Below are positions 46,411 to 56,158 of a stretch of 64,000 bases of DNA, piece by piece; position 1 is the first letter of the stretch, and every line of letters begins with the position of its first letter. The DNA comes from Rhynchopus sp. YZ270_cl-10 (taxonomy: Eukaryota; Euglenozoa; Diplonemea; Diplonemida; Diplonemidae). Position numbers and translations under genes: made by a program. The notes beneath the pieces are model-generated. The model did not search any database. It worked only from the letters and a program-made list of their open reading frames with translations, and was not told the DNA's origin. The DNA lies in contig OZ037862.1 of assembly GCA_964035575.1 (NCBI GenBank), positions 1,302,001 to 1,366,000 of the forward strand, in the 5' to 3' direction.

Positions 46411-47130
46411 GGCTGGGGGGGTTTAGATTAGATTTTTTCTTGTGAAATTTTGGTGTGGGCTTTTTCCGTATTTTTTTTTTGTAAACTTTTAACAACACCT
46501 CCCTCTCAAAAAGTAACTAATGTACGCAACTAAAAAATGGCTCTCCCCCCCACAGATTCTTTTGAGATATTTCATCAACCCCCCCCGATCTTTTTGATAC
46601 CATCTGAATAGCTGCCTAATTTCCCAACATGGCCACTGTGTACCTTGGAAAATACGTGACTACCCTCCCACGTATCGCGTAGTATACGTTAAAATACGTA
46701 CACTACGTACGATCCGTGCAATGACTATCATACGGTATAGCTGGCTTGAGGTGAAACCCCAACCAGGCAAGCCCGACATAAGGCCAGCTATATACAAAAA
46801 AAACCCCTCTACGGATCACGTATAATACTTATTTGCCACCCCCAAACCGTGTACCGGGGGTAAGCGAAGCCCATTTCCATTTCGTTCCTTTTTGACCACT
46901 CTGCCGACTGCATACTATACATCACACCCACCGAAGCGACCTTCCCCTGCCAGGCTTCGAAGCCGGGGGAGAGACTCTGAGCTTACAAGGAGCGCCCCAG
47001 CTCAACCCCCTCACCACAATTCCACAAAACCACAGGAGGGGGGGAAAGGAACTGAACAGTTCTTTTGGACCGAACGACACCTCTTTTTCTTTTTTCTTTT
47101 TTTTTGATCCCCCCCTCCCCTCCCTTCCCG
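46411..47130. other. Intergenic with strong hairpin
   Basis: No gene is supported. Positions 46737-46791 form ATAGCTGGC...GCCAGCTAT with inner GGTGAAACCCC/GGCTTG...CAAGCC pairings, and TACGTA-rich inverted repeats flank it (46655-46720). It could be a small RNA or a palindromic element remnant. The C/T-rich leader before 47131 is untranslated. Confidence 0.5.
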
Positions 47131-48684
47131 ATGCTCCTCCATATGCACCGCTGCAGCGCACTCCCCTTTCGGAAAGGGTTCCGCTCCCTCCCCTCCGCTG
47201 TGCGCCACCACCCCTCTGCATCGCCTCTCCTCTGCACCTCTCTCCGCCTTTCCACACAGCTGCGGCGTTGCAGCACACCAAATGGCTTCCCGGAGTCCCC
47301 TTCGCCATCTTCTCCTTCGATTTCGCGGATGGACGAAGCATCGTTTTTACGACAACTTCACAAACCGGATCATGTAACCATTTCGGGACGTCTCAGCAAA
47401 CGGCTGTACATGCTTCAAGAGGAGGACCTAGATTTGCTGGGGGCAATGGAGCATCCAAATCCATACGGCGCCCCCACCGACCCTTATGAGTTGTTTTGGC
47501 TGACAGATGTGGTGCGGCTGGCTAAGGAGAAGTACTCCGAGAAGGAGTTGCTTGAGAACTTCCAGGCAGAGACCATCAACACCGATCACGAAGCGCAACG
47601 GCGCATCTACGGGATGTCCCGAGGAATTGACAGATGGTACACCGGACCTTCTTCACAAAGCCCCGAAGGCATCCGCTCCGTCCTCCAAGGCCTCAAATCA
47701 AACTTAATCATCTTTGGTGCAAAGCTGGTTGCAAGCAAATACACCGGCTCTGCTGCTCTCTTTGCGGATTCTATGCATTCTCTAGCAGATGTCTGCAACT
47801 ATCTGTACAGATATATTTCGATCTCCGGGGCTCAGCAGGTGGCAGATCAGAACCATCCCTATGGGTACGCACCGCTCCGACATATCTGTGCAGACCGCAG
47901 TTTTGTTGGCCTGCTTCTGGTGGGAGGGATTGTACCAGTGTGCGCGGGGCTGTACGAATTGACAGAGATTTACCACTTTGCTGGGGTTGTCGCGCATGAT
48001 CCGACATTAACCTGCTTTGCTGGCGCAGCCTTGCTGCTGTCAATGGGGATGGAGTACCTCGCTATGCGCACCGCGAAGAACGAAATATCCGAACGCTCTG
48101 GGAACAAACCCGACGACATCATGAGCCTCGCGACCTTCCTTGAGGCTAAGGCAGGGGTGTACGGAGGGCTGGTGGGTATGGTTGGTGTCATGTGCACCTT
48201 CATGACCGGAAACCCTTTGGTCGAAGTCGTCTGCGCCACCGCCATGGGCGCAATCGTCGCAGGAGTGGCCTGCAATCTCCTCGGAAAAAGCAATAAGGCA
48301 CTGCTTGGAGCGACCCTTCCAGTAGAAAGGGTGACTCAAGTAATCGAGAAGTTGACGAAGGAGGAAGTGGTGGTTGAGGTGTTTGACGTGAAGACGCAGG
48401 TATTGGGATCGGATACAGTGCGTTTCAAGGCGGAAATCCACTTCAATGCGGAAACCATCACAAAGAAGAGAAGAAACCTATGGGAAATCCCTTCAAAAGA
48501 GGCGCAAATGCTGCACGATCAGATCTGCAAGCTGGACGGCCCTGCAGCCTCGGAAGATTGGCTGATGAAGAACGACGCAGAGTTTCTCATTGCCTTTTCA
48601 TTGGAGGTCACCCGGTTGAGGAAATTGGTCCGCCAGGAGCTTTCCGAGTACAACAAAGTGCATGTTGATTTGAACGTGTTTTAG
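47131..48684 (+). CDS. SLC30A9-like: Mitochondrial zinc transporter, SLC30A9/ZnT9 type (CDF family)
   Basis: 517 residues, one exon. The first ~50 residues (MLLHMHRCSALPFRKGFRSL...) are rich in Arg and lack acids, typical of a mitochondrial presequence. Residues ~190-415 hold the cation-diffusion-facilitator membrane domain: TGSAALFADSMHSLADVCN in helix 2 with H216 and D220, and NHPYGY. The C-terminal part (VRFKAEIHFNAETITKKR, and the tail HVDLNVF) matches ZnT9 closely, more than other CDF groups. ZnT9 exports zinc from mitochondria (family knowledge). In helix 5 the usual LLEDTA reads FLEAKAG (336-342), so the expected Asp is Ala while the Glu is kept; transport may be altered. An AATAAA lies at 48712, 28 bp after the stop. 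Confidence 0.93.
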   Translation: MLLHMHRCSALPFRKGFRSLPSAVRHHPSASPLLCTSLRLSTQLRRCSTPNGFPESPSPSSPSISRMDEASFLRQLHKPDHVTISGRLSKRLYMLQEEDLDLLGAMEHPNPYGAPTDPYELFWLTDVVRLAKEKYSEKELLENFQAETINTDHEAQRRIYGMSRGIDRWYTGPSSQSPEGIRSVLQGLKSNLIIFGAKLVASKYTGSAALFADSMHSLADVCNYLYRYISISGAQQVADQNHPYGYAPLRHICADRSFVGLLLVGGIVPVCAGLYELTEIYHFAGVVAHDPTLTCFAGAALLLSMGMEYLAMRTAKNEISERSGNKPDDIMSLATFLEAKAGVYGGLVGMVGVMCTFMTGNPLVEVVCATAMGAIVAGVACNLLGKSNKALLGATLPVERVTQVIEKLTKEEVVVEVFDVKTQVLGSDTVRFKAEIHFNAETITKKRRNLWEIPSKEAQMLHDQICKLDGPAASEDWLMKNDAEFLIAFSLEVTRLRKLVRQELSEYNKVHVDLNVF

Positions 48685-49013
48685 GTTTTTTTTTTTTTGG
48701 TTTTTTTGCAAAATAAATCAAAAGGGAGAGTGGGGGGAGGGAAGAGGGAGGGGGAGGAGGGAAGAAGGGATGTCGTCCACAGTGTAAAATCATTCTAGCC
48801 GTTTTTTTTTGGGACAAAAAAAAAAAGTGGGTTTTGTTGCTGCAAATCCTTTGGAAGGCAGTGTGAGACCTTTTGATGGGTTGTGTAAGAAAGAGGGAGA
48901 CTTTTGAAATTATTATTATTTTTTAAAAAGATCGGACCATTTTTGGTTCCATGTACACACATATGCTTTCAATTTAATGGCATATGTTGGTATACTTTTA
49001 AATTCAATTGAAC
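48685..49013. other. Intergenic, ZnT9-like gene 3' region
   Basis: Contains the AATAAA at 48712, G/A-rich and T-rich tracts, and an ATGCTTTCAAT...AATTGAA-type small inverted repeat. No gene is supported. Confidence 0.6.
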
Positions 49014-49151
49014 ATGGTTTGTAGTCAGTCTGAGTCAGACTGATTGGATTAGGTCGAGGATCGGACTCTTCTCACACTCATCTTGCACTGCTCTCACACT
49101 CCTCGCGCATGCGAGAGGGGTGCGAGATGAGTCAGACTGACTACAAACCAT
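49014..49151. repeat. 138-bp imperfect palindrome
   Basis: ATGGTTTGTAGTCAGTCTGA (49014-49033) is the exact inverted complement of 49132-49151. Inner arms ACTCATCTTGCAC and GTGCGAGATGAGT also pair, down to the central CTCGCGCATGCGAG. No target duplication is clear. It is a MITE-like foldback, or a hairpin locus just upstream of a tRNA-like sequence. Confidence 0.7.
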
Positions 49152-49210
49152 AATTGAAAGAGGGCTTTGTGAAGAAGGGGGTTTTCCTCGCATCGCATAT
49201 ACACACCACA

Positions 49211-49298
49211 GCGCGAGGTGGCCGAGTGGTCTGAGGCGCTCTTTGCAGGTCCTAGGCAATCTGTTCCGCTTCAAGGAACCACCTACTTCCACACCTGC
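49211..49298 (+). tRNA. tRNA-Leu/Ser-like sequence, probably a pseudogene
   Basis: GGTGGCCGAGTGGTCTGAGG (49217-49236) is a textbook class II D-arm and internal A-box. A T-arm-like hairpin follows (GTTCC, 7-nt loop GCTTCAA, GGAAC, 49263-49279), and a T6 run that could end Pol III transcription starts at 49299. However, no proper anticodon arm or matching acceptor stem can be drawn, and the T-loop lacks TTCRA. I read it as a damaged tRNA gene or tRNA-derived fragment. Confidence 0.4.
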
Positions 49299-49940
49299 TT
49301 TTTTCAAAACGCACCCCCTTCTTTTCTCCGTATGCATTTCTGCCATCAGGGTCTCTCTGTTTCCTTGAAAATGAAAGAAAGAAAAAAAAACAGATCTGTT
49401 TTGCGTTGTCTCTGTAAAAAAAAAAAGCAAAACAGAACACAGAGAGGTTCTGTGTGTCTCTTTATTTAGGTATTTTTTTGTATGGGGTTTTTGTAGATCA
49501 TATTTCTTTTTTGTTTTTTATTGTGTGGTGTTCCACACAAAAAAAAATGTGTCATGCGACCTGTCAGTTTTGAGTTGGTTGGAACAAGAATTGTTGTATT
49601 ATTGTTGCCAGAATCTACATCACACAGGCGCAACTGCCCTGTGTCTCTTCAATGATCTCCGTTCTGACAGATGAGTGGAAGTGGGCGGAGGGCATATTCA
49701 GATGTCAACAGCATCGTTTCAGGTCACCTTGGTGCTGTGGTCACAACCCCAAGGTCCATTGTGTTTCAAGAAACATTTTGTAAGATGGCTAACCGAGGCG
49801 TAGGCTCATCCAAACTTTTCTTTTTTTAGGATGGGGAACTGTGACTGCTTACAGTTTCCCCTGCCCGATCTCCACAGGAGTTGCACTATCAACTCCATTT
49901 ATTTTATTTTTTTGAACGAGTTTTTTTTTTACTAGAGGAT

Positions 49941-50040
49941 AGGACTGCATGGCTGGGTGTCCACCCCGGTACAGCCGGTCATGTACCATTGGTGTACTAA
50001 GGTACACTGTTCACGAGAGGGCTTTGTATTTCAAGTCAAC
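49941..50040 (+). repeat. Type H hairpin repeat, copy 2
   Basis: AGGACTGCATGGCTGGGTGT, CCACCCCGGTACAGCC, then GTACTAAGGTACACTGTTCA, CGAGAGGGCTTTGTATTTCA, AGTCAAC. GGGTGTCCACCC and GGTACAGCC...GGTACAC segments form nested hairpins. It is the longest copy; others are at 23939 and, partial, near 18087 and 43060. Confidence 0.75.
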
Positions 50041-50690
50041 TTTTTCTGTCCATTTATGTGTACGAACCAAAAGTGAAGTACGTTTGCCAACTTCACTTTC
50101 TACTTTGTCTCCACGGTTCTAGTACAAAAGGAAATAACCTGCGTCTCCCCAATTGGTGTGGCTGAAACCAGCTATTTCGCCTCCACTAAAGTCCACAAAA
50201 GTGTACATGTTTTTTTGCCCTGCCACACACCACCAATAGAACCCTCTTCTATGATAAAGGGAACGCCAATGTCTCATGATATGGGCATATGGCTAAAGTG
50301 TAGACGGAAACGGTGTTTTCATCGAACGCTGTGTGGAAGGGCCAGAGGTGGCATTCAGCTCTCAAAGCTTCTTGAACTGTTCTGTTCTGTGGATGCAAAG
50401 CAAAGTCTCTAATAATACGACACAAAAAAGAATGAGAAAATAGCTGTCAAAAAACCAATAAACAAGGAGGTTGTGCTCACACAAAATCCCTGCTTTTAAG
50501 GCATTTTTTTTTTGGCAGAGGACGATGTAACCACAGAGAACCCTTTTTTTTGGTTCATATAAGTGGCTTTTTGTGCTCCTCCCCCTATCGGTATTCCGCG
50601 CTGTGAGTGCTGCCTGAATTGTTTTAAAACGTTGTTCACAATTTTTTTTTAAAATACTCATTTTATACATTTCGAGTGATCCGAAGAAAA

Positions 50691-50885
50691 CTAGTTTTGA
50701 AAAAAAAAGCGGTTCCCCACCACCTTTTCATTTTCAAAATCGCGGGTCAGCAATGCCATTGCAGAGTCATTGCCCTTCAACAACTCATCGACGAAAGTAG
50801 TTGTGCTTCCCTGCAGAACACCGAGAAGGTGCCTCACCGCAATGAACCCACCCGCCAATCCTTGCCGACCACCCGAACTACCCAT
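50691..50885 (-). CDS. Possible small protein, divergent from the exchanger
   Basis: 64 codons starting MGSSGGRQGLAGGFIAVRHL and ending FENEKVVGNRFFFQN. The stretch is richer in G+C than its surroundings and its codon use resembles the real genes. A glycine-rich, partly hydrophobic N-terminus followed by a charged part could be a small organelle protein, but no family is recognised. The last residues run into a poly-A/T tract, so the true 3' end may lie in an unrecognised exon. It would be transcribed away from the exchanger gene. Confidence 0.28.
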   Translation of the reverse strand: MGSSGGRQGLAGGFIAVRHLLGVLQGSTTTFVDELLKGNDSAMALLTRDFENEKVVGNRFFFQN

Positions 50886-51256
50886 TCTTCTATATTAGCA
50901 CACTCCTTGTGAATGCACTTCGTCGCCTATTCCTTGGAAGATATGAGGTCCAGAGCCCCGGGCCTGAAGGCTTTGGAAAAACAAGTAATAAATGTCTAAA
51001 ACGCCTTTGGTAGCATGCCCAAATCTTTCATTTTATCTAAGTATAAAAGAAGCACACATGGGGGCAAAGCTTCTCTGATTGGCTGGCCACTGTGGCCTAC
51101 TATTTGTTACACCCAACACTGCCTACACCCCACCCCACAGCAATAACAACATACACCCTTTCTCTTCCCCCCTTTACTTTCATAGGGGTTTGAAACGATT
51201 TTAGTTCTTTTTCTTTTGTAGGGGGCGCCCCTGCACCCCACACCACATCCCTTACG

Positions 51257-54200
51257 ATGCTCCTCCGCACCGCTGTAGTCGTGTTGTTGGCGCTCCTCCC
51301 GGATGGGTCCATCGCGAACACTGGCACCACCACTACGACCACCACCACACGCTATCCTGTCCCCCAAAATGGATGGCCTGAATTCTGCAAAAGCAAAAAC
51401 CTATGGGAGCCGACGGCCAACCAGGTTGCAGACCAATGCACTGCAGAGCATGAGGTGGGTGCATGCGAGAGCAGCACACACGGCTGCAAATGGGATGCCA
51501 CAGCGAAGACATGCTCTTCTGTCGGTTGCGCTAATGAGAAGGAGGAAGCAGCGTGCAATGCGATCGAACAGTGCAAATGGTCTGCAGATTCGCACATCTG
51601 CCAGAACAAACCGCCGGTGCAGGACTGTTTCATCAAATCTGAACGCGACTGTCTGCTCTCCCGCGAGCACGGCTGTGTGCACTACAACGGGAAATGCCAA
51701 TCCTGTGAATCCCTTTCGAACACAACCTCCTGCGGTTTGGTCTCAGAGTGCCAATGGGTTGCCTCCTCACGGAAGTGTCTGAGCGACCCCGAAGACCACA
51801 CCGAATGTGCACCATACAAAACCCTGGCCACATGCTTATCAAAGAATGTGTGCACCTTCATCGCATCGAACGACACCTGTGTTCCGAAGGACTGTGGGGC
51901 ATTTGGCGCTGAGCCGCTCTGTTCCGCAGAGTTCTGTGTATGGAAGGAAGGTGACTGTGTGCCGGACCACCTCGTCTGTTCGGTGCACTCAACGGAAAGT
52001 GCGTGCAAAGTCTTGGAGGCAGAGTGCACCTTCTATCAGGAAGATAAATGCTACGAACCGCGCTGTGAAACGGCAGCGTCGCAGGCAGACTGCTCCCCCA
52101 CCCGAGCACCAGGGTGTGAATGGAAGGACGATAAATGCCAAAAGCTTGTCGAAACGGCAACCTGCCTAGCAGCAACCTCATCGGTGATGTGCGACGACGC
52201 AAAGGCGTATGGGTGTGAGTGGATCACCGCCGGATGTCATGATAAGAAACCGGATTTCACTTCGCAGTGCACCGGGTTGAACCAGACTGCATGCAAAAGC
52301 AACGACGGATGCAAGCTTGAGGTGACGGACAGTGCGTGTAAGACGTCGAACTGCGATACTCATACGACAGAAGCCGATTGCGGAAACGACCACGACTGCG
52401 CCTGGAACGCAGATCAACACAAATGTGCAGCAACCGAAGCCCATGCAGCCCATGAGGACCACCCTCCACCGTACAACATCCTTGTCATCTTCGTTATTGG
52501 CGCGTTGGGTGCCTTCTTCCGACACAACTTCTCTGACTCGCGCATTCCGTACACTGTCATTTTGTTCATCTCTGGTGCGACCTTCGATGGTCTCGCGAAG
52601 TACGCCATCTCAGGCCTCCAGAAGTACGTCGACCTGGCGGACATCGACCCGCATCTGCTGTTCTACATCTTCCTTCCGGTGCTGATCTTTGAGTCCGCCT
52701 TTGCGGTGGATTGGTTTGTGTTCAAGCAGGTCTTGGGTCATTGTCTGCTTCTCGCAGGGCCGGGTATTCTGTGCGCAACGTTCCTCACTGCGCTCATCGC
52801 GAAGTACGGTTTCTGGAACTACGGCTGGTCGTGGGAGTCCTCCCTGCTCTATGGAGTCACGCTGTCGGCAACGGACCCCGTCGCCGTTGTCGCGCTGCTG
52901 AAGGAGCTGGGCGCATCCCCACAGATCTCAACCCTCATCGAAGGCGAGTCGCTCCTGAACGACGGAACCGCGATTGTGATCTTCACTGTCCTGCACCAGG
53001 CCATCGCAGGGTGTACCGGGCACATCGAGGATGAGTGGTACCAGGTTCTTGGCAACCTGATTCAAGTGGCGGTGGGTGGCCCGGTGCTCGGGTGGGTGAC
53101 AGGGTGGATCGCAGTGGACTGTCTGAACAGGGTTTTCAATGACCCGCTGATTGAGATCACAACAACGTTGGTGACTGCGTATGTGACGTTCTTCGTGGCG
53201 GAGGCGTACTGCAAGGTGAGTGGTGTGCTGGCGTTGGTGGTGTGCGGCATCTACATGAGCCACAGAAAGCAGTGCATCTCCCCAGAGGTGCACCACACCC
53301 TGCATGAGTTCTGGGAGATGAGCGTCTACCTCGGCAACACGCTCATCTTCACGATGGCGGGAATGATTGTGATGGGGCGCGCGCTGGACCACTTCCAATA
53401 CGAAGACATCTTTTACCTCTTGATCACTTACCTCGGGATTAATGTGATCCGCTTCTTCGTGGTGAAGCTCTTTTCGCTGATTTACAACCAATTTACTTAC
53501 AAGCTGGACACCGGGAACATGATTCTGGTTGCGTGGGGTGGGCTTCGTGGTGCTGTTGGGCTGGCGCTTGCTTTGGTGATTGCAGGAGATGAGCGTCTGC
53601 AGATGCGTGACGAAGACGACCCGCGCACGATTCTCCGCTACAAGCTTGTTTTCTTTGTTGCAGGCATTGTTGTGTTGACGCTGCTTCTGAACGGTATTTC
53701 TACTTCTTGGGTTGTCAAGAAATTCAAACTCGACCAGGTCAGCGACACCAAAAAGCGTATGATGAAAGAGAACTTCAAACGCCTCAAAGAAGGCGGCATG
53801 GACCAACTCGAGCATCTCAAGACCGAATCAGCTCTCTACGACGTCAACTGGCTGCAAGCAGAGAAATGGGTCTTCCAAGACATGCACGACCCCTACAACC
53901 AAGACGAAGACGTCTTTGGAGAAGGCGACCAGCACGCCGAGGCCGTCATGCACTACTTCAAGATCATGCACTCCTCGGTGTGGGACCAGAACGAGGAAGG
54001 GTTGTTGGATGGGGACGCGGTGCGCTTCCTGCTAGCAGAGATCAACGAGCGTGAGAAGCTTGCGAAGAAGAAGGAGAAGGACCTGCTCATGCAGCCTGCC
54101 ATCATCTCGGCCACAGACTCCACTGTGAACCTCACCGACCCTGCCAGCCCCATGGGCAGTCCCATCTCTCGCGACCCCAAAAACATGAGTGATCGTATCC

Positions 54201-56158
54201 AATGTGACATCCAGTACCTAGACACAGGCCGCACTATCACCTTCTACCTCACCCCAAGCTCCACAGTCCTCAAGCTCAAGCAAAAGATCTACAGTGAAGA
54301 GAACATCCCAATCGCACTGCAAAAGCTCGCAAGACCTGCAGAAGCGAACAGAAAGCTGGAGGACAACGAAAGCGTTGCAGCGTTGATGGATTTTGCGGTA
54401 TGCAAAAAAAAAAAAAAAAAAATTGAGTACAGATCCTGCACTAGCAGGTGATTGTCGACACAACAAAAAAAACTCTTTTCAAAATTATTCATTTTCTTTT
54501 CTACAGACCCGCACAGTATCTGTTTCCTTGGATAGGCTGAACCCTGATGAAGACGTTCTCGTATGTTCTGCCATTTGTTTTCTTTTCTTCCATCTCATCT
54601 TTTTTCAGCTCAACGCGCAAATCCTTGAGCAGTTCTGGAACTTCAAGGAAGGTTGGTCTGGCACCATGGAACGTTCGTGGGACAAGGTTGTTGGCATCTT
54701 CCGCAGGCAGTCGTATCAGGAACAGAGATGGACCTTTGGGTTCAACGTTGCAATGGCGTTGGTCATTGCCCATGACGCTGTTCTGGCGAAGATCGACAAC
54801 ATCGCAGACCCTGGGGAGGCCAACAAGCTTAAGACCCATGCGAAACAGGTCAAGCGTGAGGTGTTGTCACAACTGGTACAGTTCGCGTCTCAAGCGTCGT
54901 TGACATCGATTGCCATGAAAACTACTTTGGCCGCGCGTACCGTCCTGAACCACGCACGTCGTAAGGTGTGGGAATGGCAAAAGGAGGGACTCATTGAAGA
55001 CAAAGAGGCCGACGTCCTTGTCTCGCATGTTGAGAAGAAGATGAAGGCGCTGACGAAGGTGGAAAAGAAGATGAAGCCCTGCGAGCAGGAGTACATCCTC
55101 TCGCAGATGGAGTGGTACAGCGAGGCCTCCTCGGACCTCCAAGGACGCTTGAAGACAAGCGGCAAATGTGTCCGCTTTGTGCGTGGAGACCTCCTCATCA
55201 AAAAGGGCGACGAACACCGTGAAATCCTTCTCATCACTGCAGGGTCTGCACGTGTCCACGTGTCCAGGAGGTTTGATTATGTAGGACCTGGGTACTGCGC
55301 AGGGCTGATCTCTTCTCTCACGTCTACGACGAAGTACTGCGATATTTATGCAGAAACGGAGTTGCTTGCGTTGGTGTTTAAGGCAGAAACGATTCTGCAG
55401 TGGATGTCGAAGAAGGGGAACGAAGCCTTTGCGCAGGCACTGTGGCGTGGCGCTGGGGTAGACCTTGCTTACAAAGTGCTCCGCGGGAAGGAGCCGTACA
55501 GCAAATGGGCACCACGCGAGGTGCGCAAATTTGTCAACAAAGGCAAGCTTCTCGAGCTGCAGAAGTACCGTCCCGACGACAAGAAGGTCTCCCTCAGCCA
55601 TGGGTGCTACCATTTGCTCATCAGCGGCCACGCTCACGACGCCACTAACCAATCGAAGGACGCAAAAATGTCCGACCTCGAGCTCATTGAAGCCCCCTGC
55701 ATGCTTCCCACTGACTGCCACGAAACGTATCTGCTGCCCTTCAAATGGAAAATGCCAACTGAAGAGAACGAAGATGGGAGTACCTGGTTTGGTGGAGGCG
55801 AAGGCGAGCCACGTGAGGATGAGGTTCACGTCCTTGTGGTGGAGGACCCCAGCTCTGCGTCTGCACGTGCCCGCAAGTACTGGGAGAAGATCTATAAAAA
55901 GATCAGAAGTATCAAAACCACTGCAGCACTCCGTGGAGCAGACGTCAAAGGTGCGCTCGAAGAAGCGTTCACAGCGAGGGACCCCTCAGCGATTGGGTCC
56001 ATGGGCGCGAACCCTCTCAAGCCAGACCCGCTGGCCGTGCCGTACAACGGAAATGGTATGTATTTTTTTTGCAAAATGTGAATTTAATTTCATTTTTTTC
56101 AGGAGATCACCAACTCAACTCCCCTCTGCTTGCAAATGAGTACAATGGGCTTCAATGA
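51257..56158 (+). CDS. NHE/SOS1-type cation/proton exchanger with Cys-rich ectodomain, ubiquitin-like and cNMP-binding-like domains
   Basis: Four exons: 51257-54397, 54507-54560, 54609-56055 and 56103-56158, giving 1565 residues. The introns are 109, 48 and 47 bp, all GTATGY...CAG. Residues 1-20 are a signal peptide. Residues ~37-395 are a cysteine-rich region of repeated C-(x)n-C-x(4-6)-C-x-W units facing outside. From ~406 to ~818 lies the CPA1 exchanger domain with SATDPVAVVALLKELG (537-552), GESLLND with the transport Asp (N568, D569) and AWGGLRGAV (R764). The cytosolic tail has a ubiquitin-like fold (~981-1055), a helical region as in plant SOS1, and a cyclic-nucleotide-binding-like domain (~1245-1350) whose phosphate cassette is degenerate. 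It probably exchanges Na+ for H+ at the plasma membrane. Confidence 0.93.
54398..54506 (+). repeat. Exchanger intron 1 carrying a type C micro-element
   Basis: The intron reads GTATGC, an 18-A tract, the type C unit 54423-54464 (TTGAGTACAGATCCTGCAC to GTCGACACAAC), A8 and a pyrimidine tract to CTACAG. Without the 42-bp unit and one A-tract the intron would be about 50-60 bp, like introns 2 and 3. The unit is thus removed by splicing and the protein is unaffected. Confidence 0.85.

Larger units (their letters stand above)
49305..51256. other. Intergenic with repeats; exchanger 5' region
   Basis: No confident gene on the + strand. It contains a type F hairpin (49784-49821) and a type H repeat (49941-50040). 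A possible small minus-strand gene is listed at 50691-50885. The 370 bp before 51257 should hold the exchanger promoter; no motif stands out. Confidence 0.55.

Noticed and set aside
52928-53815. 295-codon minus-strand frame opposite the exchanger membrane domain
   Set aside because: It is a shadow of the exchanger coding sequence, which has clear family motifs on the + strand.
54867-55829. 320-codon minus-strand frame opposite exchanger exon 3
   Set aside because: A shadow of exon 3. The + strand joins to the other exons by consensus splice sites in frame.
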